Assembly: GCA_964383855.1 (NCBI GenBank)
Contig: CAYLIP010000101.1
Location: forward strand, 1-5,162
Length of the DNA: 5,162 nucleotides
From: CAZHAC01 sp964383855
GTDB taxonomy: Bacteria > Chloroflexota > Dormibacteria > Dormibacterales > Dormibacteraceae
Direction of reading: 5' to 3'
In this document: in pieces, positions 1 through 5,162 of the stretch
Position numbering within the stretch: position 1 is the first letter of the stretch
Layout of the letters: each line of letters begins with the position of its first letter
Translations under genes and position numbers: made by a program
The notes under the pieces: model-generated
What the model was told of the DNA's origin: nothing
The model's database searches: none
The model's input: only the letters and a program-made list of their open reading frames with translations

Positions 1-344
1 AGCAGCCCGAGCAGCAGGTGCTCGGTGCCCACGTAGTTGTGGCCCATCCGGCGCGCCTCTTCGAAGGAGATCTCGATCACCTTCTTGACGCGCGAGGTCG
101 GAATGATCTGCTGGATGATGATCCGCTCGTTCCGCCCGAGGACCGATTCGATGGTCTGGCGGACCTTGCCGATCTCCACGCCAAGGTTGTTCAGGACCTT
201 GGCTGCGAGACCCTCACCCTCCCTGAGCAGGCCCAGGAGGAGATGCTCGGTACCGATGTAGCTGTGGTGCGACCGCTCGGCTTCTTCCTGAGCCAGGGTC
301 AGCACCTTCTTCGCCCGCTCGGTGAACCTCTCGAATGGATACAA
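1..344 (-). CDS. clpC: ATP-dependent Clp protease ATP-binding subunit ClpC, N-terminal part (truncated by window edge)
   Basis: ClpC is a cytosolic AAA+ unfoldase that feeds substrates and adaptor-bound proteins to the ClpP peptidase. Only the first 114 codons lie here; the two ATPase modules are off the left edge. The translation opens with FERFTERAKKVLTLAQEEA, followed by YIGTEHLLLGLLREGEG and later NYVGTEHLLLGLL. These are the two tandem Clp_N repeats (about residues 4-70 and 82 onward) typical of ClpC/ClpA N-domains. The overall match is to ClpC rather than ClpB. The start is a TTG at 344-342, chosen because AGGAGG lies 6 nt upstream and because it places FERFTERA at the family's usual N-terminus. 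No ATG or GTG fits. No ctsR or mcsAB gene lies directly upstream, unlike in Bacillus; the upstream neighbour is divergent, so clpC is probably first in its transcript. Identity is confident; the ClpC/ClpA distinction relies on the N-domain alone. Confidence 0.93.
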   Translation of the reverse strand, partial: MYPFERFTERAKKVLTLAQEEAERSHHSYIGTEHLLLGLLREGEGLAAKVLNNLGVEIGKVRQTIESVLGRNERIIIQQIIPTSRVKKVIEISFEEARRMGHNYVGTEHLLLGL

Positions 345-531
345 ATGATTCCTCCTGGACTTCCTGGGGCTCGGTGGGGCGGGCACCTCCTCGATCGGTT
401 TGTGGTTTGGTTGATGGCGCTTGCCGGTCTCTCACCTCAGGTCGCTCCCTCCGGACGACCTCGATACCTACTATAACGCCGACCTGACGGCACCCATTTC
501 GACTAATCCGAGCGGTTACGGGCGGCCGGTT
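345..531. promoter_or_regulatory. Divergent control region between clpC and the wzy-like gene
   Basis: The two genes point away from each other, so promoters for both should lie here or just inside the annotated start of the plus-strand gene. The stretch from about 465 to 540 is clearly more AT-rich than the genes around it. At 470-477 the sequence ACTATAAC holds a TATAAC (plus strand, 472-477) that overlaps a TATAGT (minus strand, 470-475), each 5 of 6 to a sigma-70 -10 box. I found no good TTGACA-like -35 element at 16-18 bp on either strand, so these remain weak candidates. I see no CIRCE element and no convincing CtsR heptad repeat. The region extends to 531 only if the plus-strand gene starts at the TTG at 532; otherwise it is 345-420. 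Confidence 0.35.
351..356 (-). promoter_or_regulatory. Shine-Dalgarno site of clpC
   Basis: The minus strand reads AGGAGG here, a perfect anti-SD complement, 6 nt before the TTG at 344. It decides the start of clpC, which has no ATG or GTG at a plausible place. Confidence 0.75.
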
Positions 532-2082
532 TTGCTCTTATCCGAACTGCTCCCGGCCCTTTACGCGGGCACCGCTCCGGTCCTCTTCATACCCATCCTG
601 GTCGACGCCTATGTGCTGCCGCGGGCGGCACTGGCCGTCGGCTTCGGCGGCCTGCTCCTGGGCGCCGGGCTCCTGCTCGGCCGCGGTGGACGGGTCGGCA
701 CGCCGATGGCCGCCGCCATCGGGCTGGTCGCCGCGGCGGCGATCCTGGCCTGGGTCTTCTCCGTGAGCCACCCGCTGTCTCTCGTGGGCGCCTACTCGCG
801 ATACGAGTCGCTGGTGGAGCGGCTGGCCTACCTCGGGCTCTTCTGGGGGGCCGCCCGGCTGTCCGGCGGCCGCGCCGCGCGCTGGGTCAGCCGGGCATTC
901 CTGGTCGGCTGCTCGATCGACGCCGTCGAGGCGTGCTACCAGTGGGCGTCGCACTCGGCCTTCCGGCCCGACGGCAACCTCGGTCAGGCGGGGCTCCTCG
1001 GAGCGCTGCTGGCGATGGCCTTCCCGATCGCGCTGGAGGCCGGCCTCCGCTACCGGCCCTGGCTGCTCACCCTCCCGCTGCTCGCGGCGGGGCTGCTCGC
1101 CGGGACCTCCCGCGCCGGCTGGCTGGCGGCGGTGATCGCCTGCTCTGCCTACCTGGCCCTGGCCGCGCCCAGGCCGCGGCTGCGCCGGCTGCTGGCGGGC
1201 GCCGGCGCGGTGGCGGGTGCGGCGGCGCTGCTGCTCCTGGTCGCCTCGCCGCTCCGGAATCTCAACTCCGACACCGGCTCGGCCCGCATCGGAGTGTGGG
1301 GCGATGCCCTCCGGATGGCCGCCGCCCGCCCGGTCACGGGCTGGGGTCCGGACGCCACCGGGCTCGTGTTCGGCCGCTTCATGAGCGCCGACTGGGAGCC
1401 GGGCAACACGTTCGACCGCATCCACGACCAGCCGCTGGACCTCCTGGTCACCCAGGGCGCCCTGGGCGAGCTGGCCGCCCTCGCCATGTGGGGCCTCTTC
1501 TGGGTCACCGCCTGGCGGGTGGCCCGCAGCGGGCTGCCTCCGCGAGCCGCCGGGCTGCTGGGGGCGGTCGCGGGTTACGAGTGCTGGTCGCTGCTCAACT
1601 TCGACTGGGCGCCGGCCACCGGCCCCGTCTTCCTGCTGGCGGGCATGGCCTGGGCGATCGTCCAGGCACCGGCCGTCCCCGCCGAACGGACCGAGAAGGC
1701 CGGGCCTTCACGGCTGGTCAGGGCCGGCCTCAGCGCCCTGGCGGTCGCCGCCGGCGCCTGGCTGAGCCTTTCCGCCGTCCTCGCCGACCGCGACTTCTAC
1801 GCGGGCGACCCGGCCTCGGCGGCCGGCCTCGACCCGCTTCAGTACCGCTACCACCAGGCGCTGGGCGAGAGGCTCGGGGCCTCCACGCCCGAGGGGATGG
1901 CCGAGCTTCGCCGCGCCTTCGACCTGGGCGACTACGACTACTCGTTCAACGTCGAACTCGGGGACGCGGCGCTCCGATCGGGCGATCGCCCGCTCGCGCG
2001 CGCGGCCTACCAACGGGCCGACGAGGTCTACCGCTTCGACCCCACCGCGCGCAACCGGCTGAACGCGATGGGATCCCGTTAG
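421..2082 (+). CDS. O-antigen ligase/polymerase-like (Wzy/WaaL-type) membrane protein with C-terminal TPR-like region
   Basis: Predicted polytopic inner-membrane protein of up to 553 residues. Known members join lipid-linked glycans to each other, to lipid A or to proteins; the substrate here is unknown. About 11-12 hydrophobic segments are visible, including residues 41-62, 68-88, 94-114, 187-207, 232-250, 258-276, 347-367 and 433-455. Family-like features are HPLSLVGAYSRYESLVERL (117-135), GTSRAGW (228-234), an RIGVW segment followed by PVTGWGPDATG (289-314), and a large loop with HDQPLDLLVTQGALGE (335-350), resembling the conserved His loop of Wzy_C proteins. Residues 460-545 are soluble and alpha-helical, with A-L-G-A spacing like one or two degenerate TPRs. 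The start is uncertain. TTG 421 is the first start after an in-frame TGA at 412, but the first 40 codons are AT-richer in third positions, hydrophilic and overlap a promoter-like stretch. TTG 532 or GTG 613 are alternatives; none has a strong SD. The stop is inside a hairpin. Confidence 0.82.
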   Translation: MPVSHLRSLPPDDLDTYYNADLTAPISTNPSGYGRPVLLLSELLPALYAGTAPVLFIPILVDAYVLPRAALAVGFGGLLLGAGLLLGRGGRVGTPMAAAIGLVAAAAILAWVFSVSHPLSLVGAYSRYESLVERLAYLGLFWGAARLSGGRAARWVSRAFLVGCSIDAVEACYQWASHSAFRPDGNLGQAGLLGALLAMAFPIALEAGLRYRPWLLTLPLLAAGLLAGTSRAGWLAAVIACSAYLALAAPRPRLRRLLAGAGAVAGAAALLLLVASPLRNLNSDTGSARIGVWGDALRMAAARPVTGWGPDATGLVFGRFMSADWEPGNTFDRIHDQPLDLLVTQGALGELAALAMWGLFWVTAWRVARSGLPPRAAGLLGAVAGYECWSLLNFDWAPATGPVFLLAGMAWAIVQAPAVPAERTEKAGPSRLVRAGLSALAVAAGAWLSLSAVLADRDFYAGDPASAAGLDPLQYRYHQALGERLGASTPEGMAELRRAFDLGDYDYSFNVELGDAALRSGDRPLARAAYQRADEVYRFDPTARNRLNAMGSR

Positions 2083-2098
2083 CCCCAGGCGGGGCTAA
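2079..2098. terminator. Bidirectional hairpin at the convergent gene ends
   Basis: A perfect 8-bp inverted repeat, TTAGCCCC, loop AGGC, GGGGCTAA. The TAG stop of the wzy-like gene (2080-2082) is part of the left arm, and the minus-strand S1 gene stops at 2104-2102, just right of the structure. Its position between convergent genes 19 bp apart fits a shared terminator. Neither strand has a U-run after the stem, so it may pause polymerase or block exonucleases rather than act as a classic intrinsic terminator. Confidence 0.5.
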
Positions 2099-2101
2099 GA
2101 G

Positions 2102-3262
2102 CTACTCGTCGTCCTCGTCGTCGTAGTCGAAGCGCTGCTCGCGCGGCGTGTATCCGGCCGGGGTGCCCGAGAGCTGCTTCAGGCTCAGAGACACCCGCCG
2201 GCGCGCGCTGTCGACCCCGATCACCTTGACCTGGACCGTCTCGCCCACCTTGAGCACGTCCTCGGTCTTCTCGACGTGATCCCAGGAGAGCTCCGAGATG
2301 TGCAGCAGGCCCTCGATCCCGGGGAGGATCTGCAGGAAGGCCCCGTACTTCTTGGTCTTGGTCACCGTCCCCTCGACGATGGTGCCGACCGGCGCCGACT
2401 GCAGAAGCCGCTCCCAGGGGTCCTGCTGGAGCTGGCGGAGCGAGAGCGAGATCCGGTTGCTGTCGGGGTCGAGCTTGATCACCTTGACCCGGACCTCGTC
2501 GCCCAGCTGGATCACGTCGTTGACACGCGAGACGCGATCCCAGGAGAGCTCCGAGATGTGGATCAGGCCGTCGGCCCCGCCGATGTCGACGAAGGCACCG
2601 TAGCTGGTGATGCCGGAGACCGTGCCCGAGACCTCGTCGCCGACGCCGAGCCGGCTGAAGAGATCCTCGCGCCGGCGAGCGCGGTCCTCATCCTCGGCCG
2701 CCTTCTGGCTGACGATCAGCCGGTTGCGCTTGCGGTTGACCTCGAGGACCTTGACCGGGATGCGCTGGTTGACCAGCTGGTCGAGATTGCCGGCGTAGGC
2801 CCGGCCGACCTGGCTGGAGGGCAGGAAGCCGCGAAGGCCGAGGACGTTGACGATCAGCCCGCCCTTGTTCTGCTCGCGGACGTCGGCCTCCATGACCTCG
2901 CCCGACTCCTGCTTGTGAGCGGCCTCGATCCAGGTCGTCTCGGCGCGGGCGCGGCGCAGGCTGAGGACGACGTTGCCGGCATCGTTCTCGGGCTGGAGGA
3001 CGTAGACCTTGACCTCGTCTCCAGGCTGCAGGTCGGGCTCGTCGCCGCGGTAGCCGAGCTCCTTGCTCGAGATCACGCCCTCGGCCTTGAAGCCGATGTC
3101 GACGAGAACCTCGTCGGCGTCGACGCGAACCACGACGCCATCGACGATGTCGCCCGGGTTGGGCGTCTTGAATGCCTCCTCCTCGCGGAAGAGGTAGTCC
3201 TCCATGGTCCAGGCCGAGGCCTCCTTGTCCTCGGTCATGACCGCACTGGAATCATCGGCCAA
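2102..3262 (-). CDS. rpsA: 30S ribosomal protein S1-like protein, four S1 domains
   Basis: RNA-binding protein of 386 residues that on the ribosome helps mRNA bind the 30S subunit. Four OB-fold S1 domains run at about 35-104, 120-187, 206-275 and 292-363. The last two carry the classic YGAFVDIGGADGLIHISELS and YGAFLQILPGIEGLLHISEL patterns; domain 2 is more divergent (GLIVNVLGLRGFLPSSQV), as in domain 2 of bacterial S1. E. coli S1 has six domains (557 residues), but four-domain forms are usual in Gram-positive and Chloroflexota-type bacteria. The tail is very acidic (DYDDEDDE). The start is taken as TTG 3262, with GGGGG 9 nt upstream. ATG 3238 has no SD, and ATG 3205 has AAGGAGG at a rather long 14 nt. 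The gene follows the DUF2520 gene after 153 bp and converges on the wzy-like gene. A 25-bp exact repeat links domains 3 and 4. General RNA-binding S1 paralogues exist, so ribosomal S1 is likely but not proven. Confidence 0.9.
   Translation of the reverse strand: MADDSSAVMTEDKEASAWTMEDYLFREEEAFKTPNPGDIVDGVVVRVDADEVLVDIGFKAEGVISSKELGYRGDEPDLQPGDEVKVYVLQPENDAGNVVLSLRRARAETTWIEAAHKQESGEVMEADVREQNKGGLIVNVLGLRGFLPSSQVGRAYAGNLDQLVNQRIPVKVLEVNRKRNRLIVSQKAAEDEDRARRREDLFSRLGVGDEVSGTVSGITSYGAFVDIGGADGLIHISELSWDRVSRVNDVIQLGDEVRVKVIKLDPDSNRISLSLRQLQQDPWERLLQSAPVGTIVEGTVTKTKKYGAFLQILPGIEGLLHISELSWDHVEKTEDVLKVGETVQVKVIGVDSARRRVSLSLKQLSGTPAGYTPREQRFDYDDEDDE
2278..2560. repeat. 25-bp exact direct repeat inside the S1 gene
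   Basis: Positions 2278-2302 and 2536-2560 are identical over 25 bases. Both encode the HISELSWD segment of S1 domains 4 and 3 on the minus strand. The copies are 258 bp apart, exactly 86 codons, the length of one S1 unit. This is a product of domain duplication and conserved codon choice, not a mobile repeat. Confidence 0.85.
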
Positions 3263-3280
3263 AAGAAAGAACCCCCATCG

Positions 3281-3308
3281 GATTTATTGGTGTGGTCTTG
3301 GTCGTCAA
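3281..3308 (-). promoter_or_regulatory. Weak sigma-70-like promoter candidate for the S1 gene
   Basis: On the minus strand a TTGACG (3308-3303, 5 of 6 to the -35 consensus) is followed by an AT-rich AATAAATC. AATAAA (3288-3283) lies at 14 bp and TAAATC (3286-3281) at 16 bp, so no -10 box fits both sequence and spacing well. The RNA would begin about 3275, leaving a leader of only about a dozen bases before TTG 3262, or about 37 before ATG 3238. The local AT-richness in a GC-rich genome is the best support. Confidence 0.3.
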
Positions 3309-3375
3309 ATCCCAGCGTCACTGGTGCGCAGGGACCCCTTTCGGGTTCGGCCGCCAAAACGAAGCCCCATTCTAC

Positions 3376-3401
3376 CCGCCGGACCGCTGGAGCGTCCGCG
3401 G
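3376..3401 (-). terminator. Bulged GC-rich hairpin downstream of the DUF2520 gene
   Basis: The minus strand reads CCGCGGACGC, loop TCCA, then GCG-G-TCCG-G-CGG, a 10-bp stem with two single-G bulges in the 3' arm. It begins 14 nt after the TGA of the DUF2520 gene. No U-run follows directly; a TTCGTTTT stretch comes about 13 nt later. It may be a weak terminator, or a processing or attenuation structure separating the ftsH-DUF2520 transcript from the S1 gene. Confidence 0.35.
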
Positions 3402-3415
3402 TTTTCAACAGGCTC

Positions 3416-4192
3416 TCAGGCGGCTCCGAGAACCGCCTCCAGCCGCTTCGCGGCGGTCTCGTCAAGCCCCGCCTCGCGAGCCAGGCCGAGCGCGCGCAGA
3501 CCGAGCGCGCGGTACACGCCCGCCGCCTCCGGCAACTCGGCGAGCAGTGCCAGCAGCTGTCGCTCGACAGTGGCCGCGTCGCCGCGCCGGATGGGCCCGA
3601 TCAGGGCCCCGGGCAGCCGGTCCTGCTCCAGGTTGGCCACCGTCCCCCTGATCAGGGTCAGAAGCGAGTCGAGCGCCTCGTCGCGGCTCCAGCCGATGGA
3701 GGCCAGGATGTCGACCGCGGTTCCCGCCAGCGCGACCAGGTAGGTGCCGGCGGTCACGGCGGCCGCGTGGTAGAGCACGCGCTGCTCGTCGGTGACCCGT
3801 CGGGGCCGGGCGCCCAGGCTCGCGGCCAGCGCCTCGAGGGTGCCGAGGAGCTCGCCCTCGCTTGCCTCCAGGCCGATCGTGATGCCCTCGAAGTGCTCGC
3901 GGCCCCGCGCCGCCGGGAAGGACTGGAGCGGATGGAAGGCGCCCCGGCGGGGAGCCGGCTCGAGCGCGGTCAGCGGCAGCGCCCCGCTCAGGTGGACCAG
4001 CGCCTGCTCGGCGGCCAGCTCCGGGGCCAGCTCTCGGGCCATGCCGGCGACGTGCTGATCGGGTACGGCCAGGAAGATCAGCGACCGCTTGGGAAAGGGG
4101 AGCGCCTGCCGCCACTCGCGTCCCGCCACCAGGCGGGCCCCGATGGCGCCTGCGAGCGAGGTGCCGAGACGGCCTCGCCCGACGACGAGCAG
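3416..4192 (-). CDS. Rossmann-like and DUF2520 domain-containing protein (putative NAD(P)-dependent oxidoreductase)
   Basis: Member of the Rossmann-like/DUF2520 family, relatives of pyrroline-5-carboxylate reductase and F420-dependent NADP oxidoreductases; no reaction is assigned. From the CTG at 4192 it has 258 residues. A nucleotide-binding loop GRGRLGTSLAGA sits at 5-16, strand SLIFLAVPD at 37-45, HLSGAL at 67-72 and AFHPLQSF at 85-92. The helical DUF2520 part carries LYHAAAV (140-146) and LIGPIRRGD (197-205). The first standard start is GTG 4129, which would drop the whole glycine loop. The frame is open upstream into ftsH with no ATG, GTG or TTG, so I prefer CTG 4192, preceded by AGGA with 8-nt spacing. 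The gap to the ftsH stop is 10 nt, which suggests translational coupling. The Rossmann part is shorter than usual. Family assignment is strong; start and activity are uncertain. Confidence 0.85.
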   Translation of the reverse strand: MLVVGRGRLGTSLAGAIGARLVAGREWRQALPFPKRSLIFLAVPDQHVAGMARELAPELAAEQALVHLSGALPLTALEPAPRRGAFHPLQSFPAARGREHFEGITIGLEASEGELLGTLEALAASLGARPRRVTDEQRVLYHAAAVTAGTYLVALAGTAVDILASIGWSRDEALDSLLTLIRGTVANLEQDRLPGALIGPIRRGDAATVERQLLALLAELPEAAGVYRALGLRALGLAREAGLDETAAKRLEAVLGAA

Positions 4193-4200
4193 GGAGCCCG

Positions 4201-4204
4201 TCCT
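4201..4204 (-). promoter_or_regulatory. Possible SD of the DUF2520 gene, overlapping the ftsH stop codon
   Basis: The minus strand reads TAGGACGGGCTCCCTG. The AGGA overlaps the TAG stop of ftsH (4205-4203) and lies 8 nt before the CTG at 4192-4190. This would let ribosomes finishing ftsH restart on the next gene. It is a short motif and supports the CTG start only modestly. Confidence 0.35.
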
Positions 4205-5162
4205 AGCTGACTTCCTTCTGGTCGGCCTTGCCGTTCTCGGCCAGGATCCGGTCGAGCTCGGCGGCGTCGATCGTCTCCTCGACCTTCAGCCGCTCGACCA
4301 CCCTGTCCATCGGCGAGCGCTGCTCGGTCAGGATCCGCTTGGCGGTGTCGTAGGCCTCGTCGATGATGTGCTTGATCTCGCCGTCGATGATGGCCGCGAT
4401 CTCCTCCGAGTAGTTGCGCTGCTCGCCGAGGTCGCGGCCGAGGAAGACCAGCTCCTCCTTGTGGCCCATCTGGACGGTGCCCACCTTCTCGCTCATGCCC
4501 CAGGTCGTGACCATCCGGCGGGCGAGCTGGGTGGCGCGCTGGATGTCGTTCTCAGCGCCGCTGGTGATGTCGCCGAAGACGACCTCCTCGGCCGCCCGGC
4601 CGCCCATGATGCCGGCGATCTGCTGCTTCAGCTCCTGCTTCGAGATGAGGTACTTGTCCTCCTCGGGCAGGCTCATCGTCCAGCCCAGGGCCATGCCGCG
4701 GCTGATGATCGAGACCTTGTGCACGGGGTCGCAGAGCGGCAGCGCCTTCATGACCAGCGCGTGGCCGACCTCGTGGTAGGCGATGATCTCCTTCTCCTTC
4801 TCCGAGATGCGCCGGCTCTTGCGCTCGGGGCCGGCGATCACGCGCGCGATCGCCTCCTCCAGCTCGTCCATCCCGATCACCTTCTTGTTGGCGCGGGCGG
4901 CGAGGATGGCGGCCTCGTTGATCAGGTTGGCCAGGTCCGCGCCGGAGAATCCCGGCGTCTGGCGGGCCAGCACGTCGAGGTCGACGGTCGAGTCCAGCGG
5001 CTTGTTCCGGGCGTGGACGTCGAGGATCGAGCGGCGGCCCTTGATGTCCGGCCGGTCGAGCGTGACGTGGCGGTCGAAGCGGCCGGGGCGCAGCAGCGCC
5101 GGGTCAAGCACGTCGGGCCGGTTGGTGGCCGCGATCACGATCACGTGCGTGTTGGTGTCGAA
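4203..5162 (-). CDS. ftsH: ATP-dependent zinc metalloprotease FtsH, C-terminal part (N-terminus beyond window edge)
   Basis: FtsH is a membrane-anchored AAA+ protease that degrades misfolded membrane proteins and some soluble regulators. The window holds its last 319 residues; the transmembrane segments and the Walker A and B motifs lie off the right edge, and the frame is open to base 5162. The fragment starts in the AAA second region of homology (VIVIAATNRPDVLDPALLRP, then GRFDR with the arginine fingers). The lid domain carries TPGFSGADLANLINEAA. The peptidase domain has the zinc motif HEVGH at fragment residues 130-134 and the third ligand region SGAENDIQRAT, with the Asp at 206. The ATG-like codon at 5144 is internal (GTG, Val), not a start. 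The C-terminal tail after the peptidase helices is short and charged. It is followed after 10 nt by the DUF2520 gene on the same strand, so the two are likely co-transcribed. Identity is certain. Confidence 0.97.
   Translation of the reverse strand, partial: FDTNTHVIVIAATNRPDVLDPALLRPGRFDRHVTLDRPDIKGRRSILDVHARNKPLDSTVDLDVLARQTPGFSGADLANLINEAAILAARANKKVIGMDELEEAIARVIAGPERKSRRISEKEKEIIAYHEVGHALVMKALPLCDPVHKVSIISRGMALGWTMSLPEEDKYLISKQELKQQIAGIMGGRAAEEVVFGDITSGAENDIQRATQLARRMVTTWGMSEKVGTVQMGHKEELVFLGRDLGEQRNYSEEIAAIIDGEIKHIIDEAYDTAKRILTEQRSPMDRVVERLKVEETIDAAELDRILAENGKADQKEVS

Noticed and set aside
396..416. GGTTTG-type short repeats (GGTTTGTGGTTTGGTTG) upstream of clpC as a possible CtsR operator.
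   Set aside because: CtsR sites are heptads spaced by three bases with a TTTGACC core; here the TTTG units recur every seven bases and lack the GACC part.
18..476. A 152-codon plus-strand frame over the clpC start.
   Set aside because: It is antisense to a certain ClpC N-domain; its product has no recognisable features.
538..1425. A 295-codon minus-strand frame opposite the membrane-protein gene.
   Set aside because: Arg/Gly/Glu/Gln-rich antisense shadow of a hydrophobic GC-rich gene.
933..2126. A 397-codon plus-strand frame ending in a serine run.
   Set aside because: It lies in another frame of the membrane-protein gene, gives an Arg/Gly/Pro-rich product, and the serine run is just the reverse of the acidic tail codons of S1.
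3325..3355. Short hairpin with CCC, GAAA loop, GGG on the minus strand before the S1 gene.
   Set aside because: Only three continuous G-C pairs with a mismatch beyond them; too weak to call a structure.
2276..4210. A 644-codon open frame on the plus strand across the S1 gene, the gap and the DUF2520 gene.
   Set aside because: It is antisense to two clear protein families, has a low-complexity D/L/V/A/G-rich product typical of mirrored high-GC codons, and matches nothing I recognise.
4755..4776. FtsH zinc motif HEVGH in place of the commoner HEAGH.
   Set aside because: The catalytic HExxH residues are all present and valine at this place is found in other FtsH proteins, so it is not a notable change.

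Overview
The window is about 5.2 kb of high-GC bacterial chromosome. It is dense with genes and has no RNA genes, mobile elements or CRISPR. The ClpC N-domain and the FtsH and S1 sequences look like those of the Terrabacteria side of the bacterial tree. My best guess is Chloroflexota or Candidatus Dormibacterota, with Actinomycetota a weaker alternative. This rests on remembered family sequences and was not computed. Several genes appear to start at non-ATG codons.

Layout from left to right: (1) 1-344, minus strand, the first 114 codons of clpC, which runs off the left edge. (2) 345-420 (to about 531 if the next gene starts late), a divergent control region. (3) 421-2082, plus strand, a polytopic O-antigen ligase/polymerase-like membrane protein with a TPR-like tail. 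(4) 2083-2101, a 19-bp convergent gap; an 8-bp perfect hairpin reaches from the wzy-like stop codon into it. (5) 2102-3262, minus strand, a four-domain S1 RNA-binding protein (30S S1-like). (6) 3263-3415, a gap with a bulged hairpin and a weak promoter candidate. (7) 3416-4192, minus strand, a Rossmann-like/DUF2520 protein whose NAD(P)-binding loop is reached only from a CTG start. (8) 4203-5162, minus strand, the C-terminal 319 residues of the membrane AAA+ protease FtsH, cut by the right edge.

ftsH, the DUF2520 gene and the S1 gene run in one direction, with the DUF2520 gene probably coupled to the end of ftsH. The S1 gene may be read from the same transcript or from its own promoter. Protein quality control (FtsH, ClpC) and translation (S1) are housekeeping functions. 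The O-antigen ligase-like gene is the only one linked to surface polysaccharide or glycosylation and is oriented against its neighbours. The order ftsH, DUF2520, ..., clpC resembles, in reduced form, the actinobacterial ftsH-fol-DUF2520-pan-...-clpC neighbourhood as I remember it.

I found no convincing undescribed system. The points most worth a second look are the CTG start and short Rossmann fold of the DUF2520 gene, the uncertain start of the membrane protein, and an in-frame 25-bp repeat inside the S1 gene.
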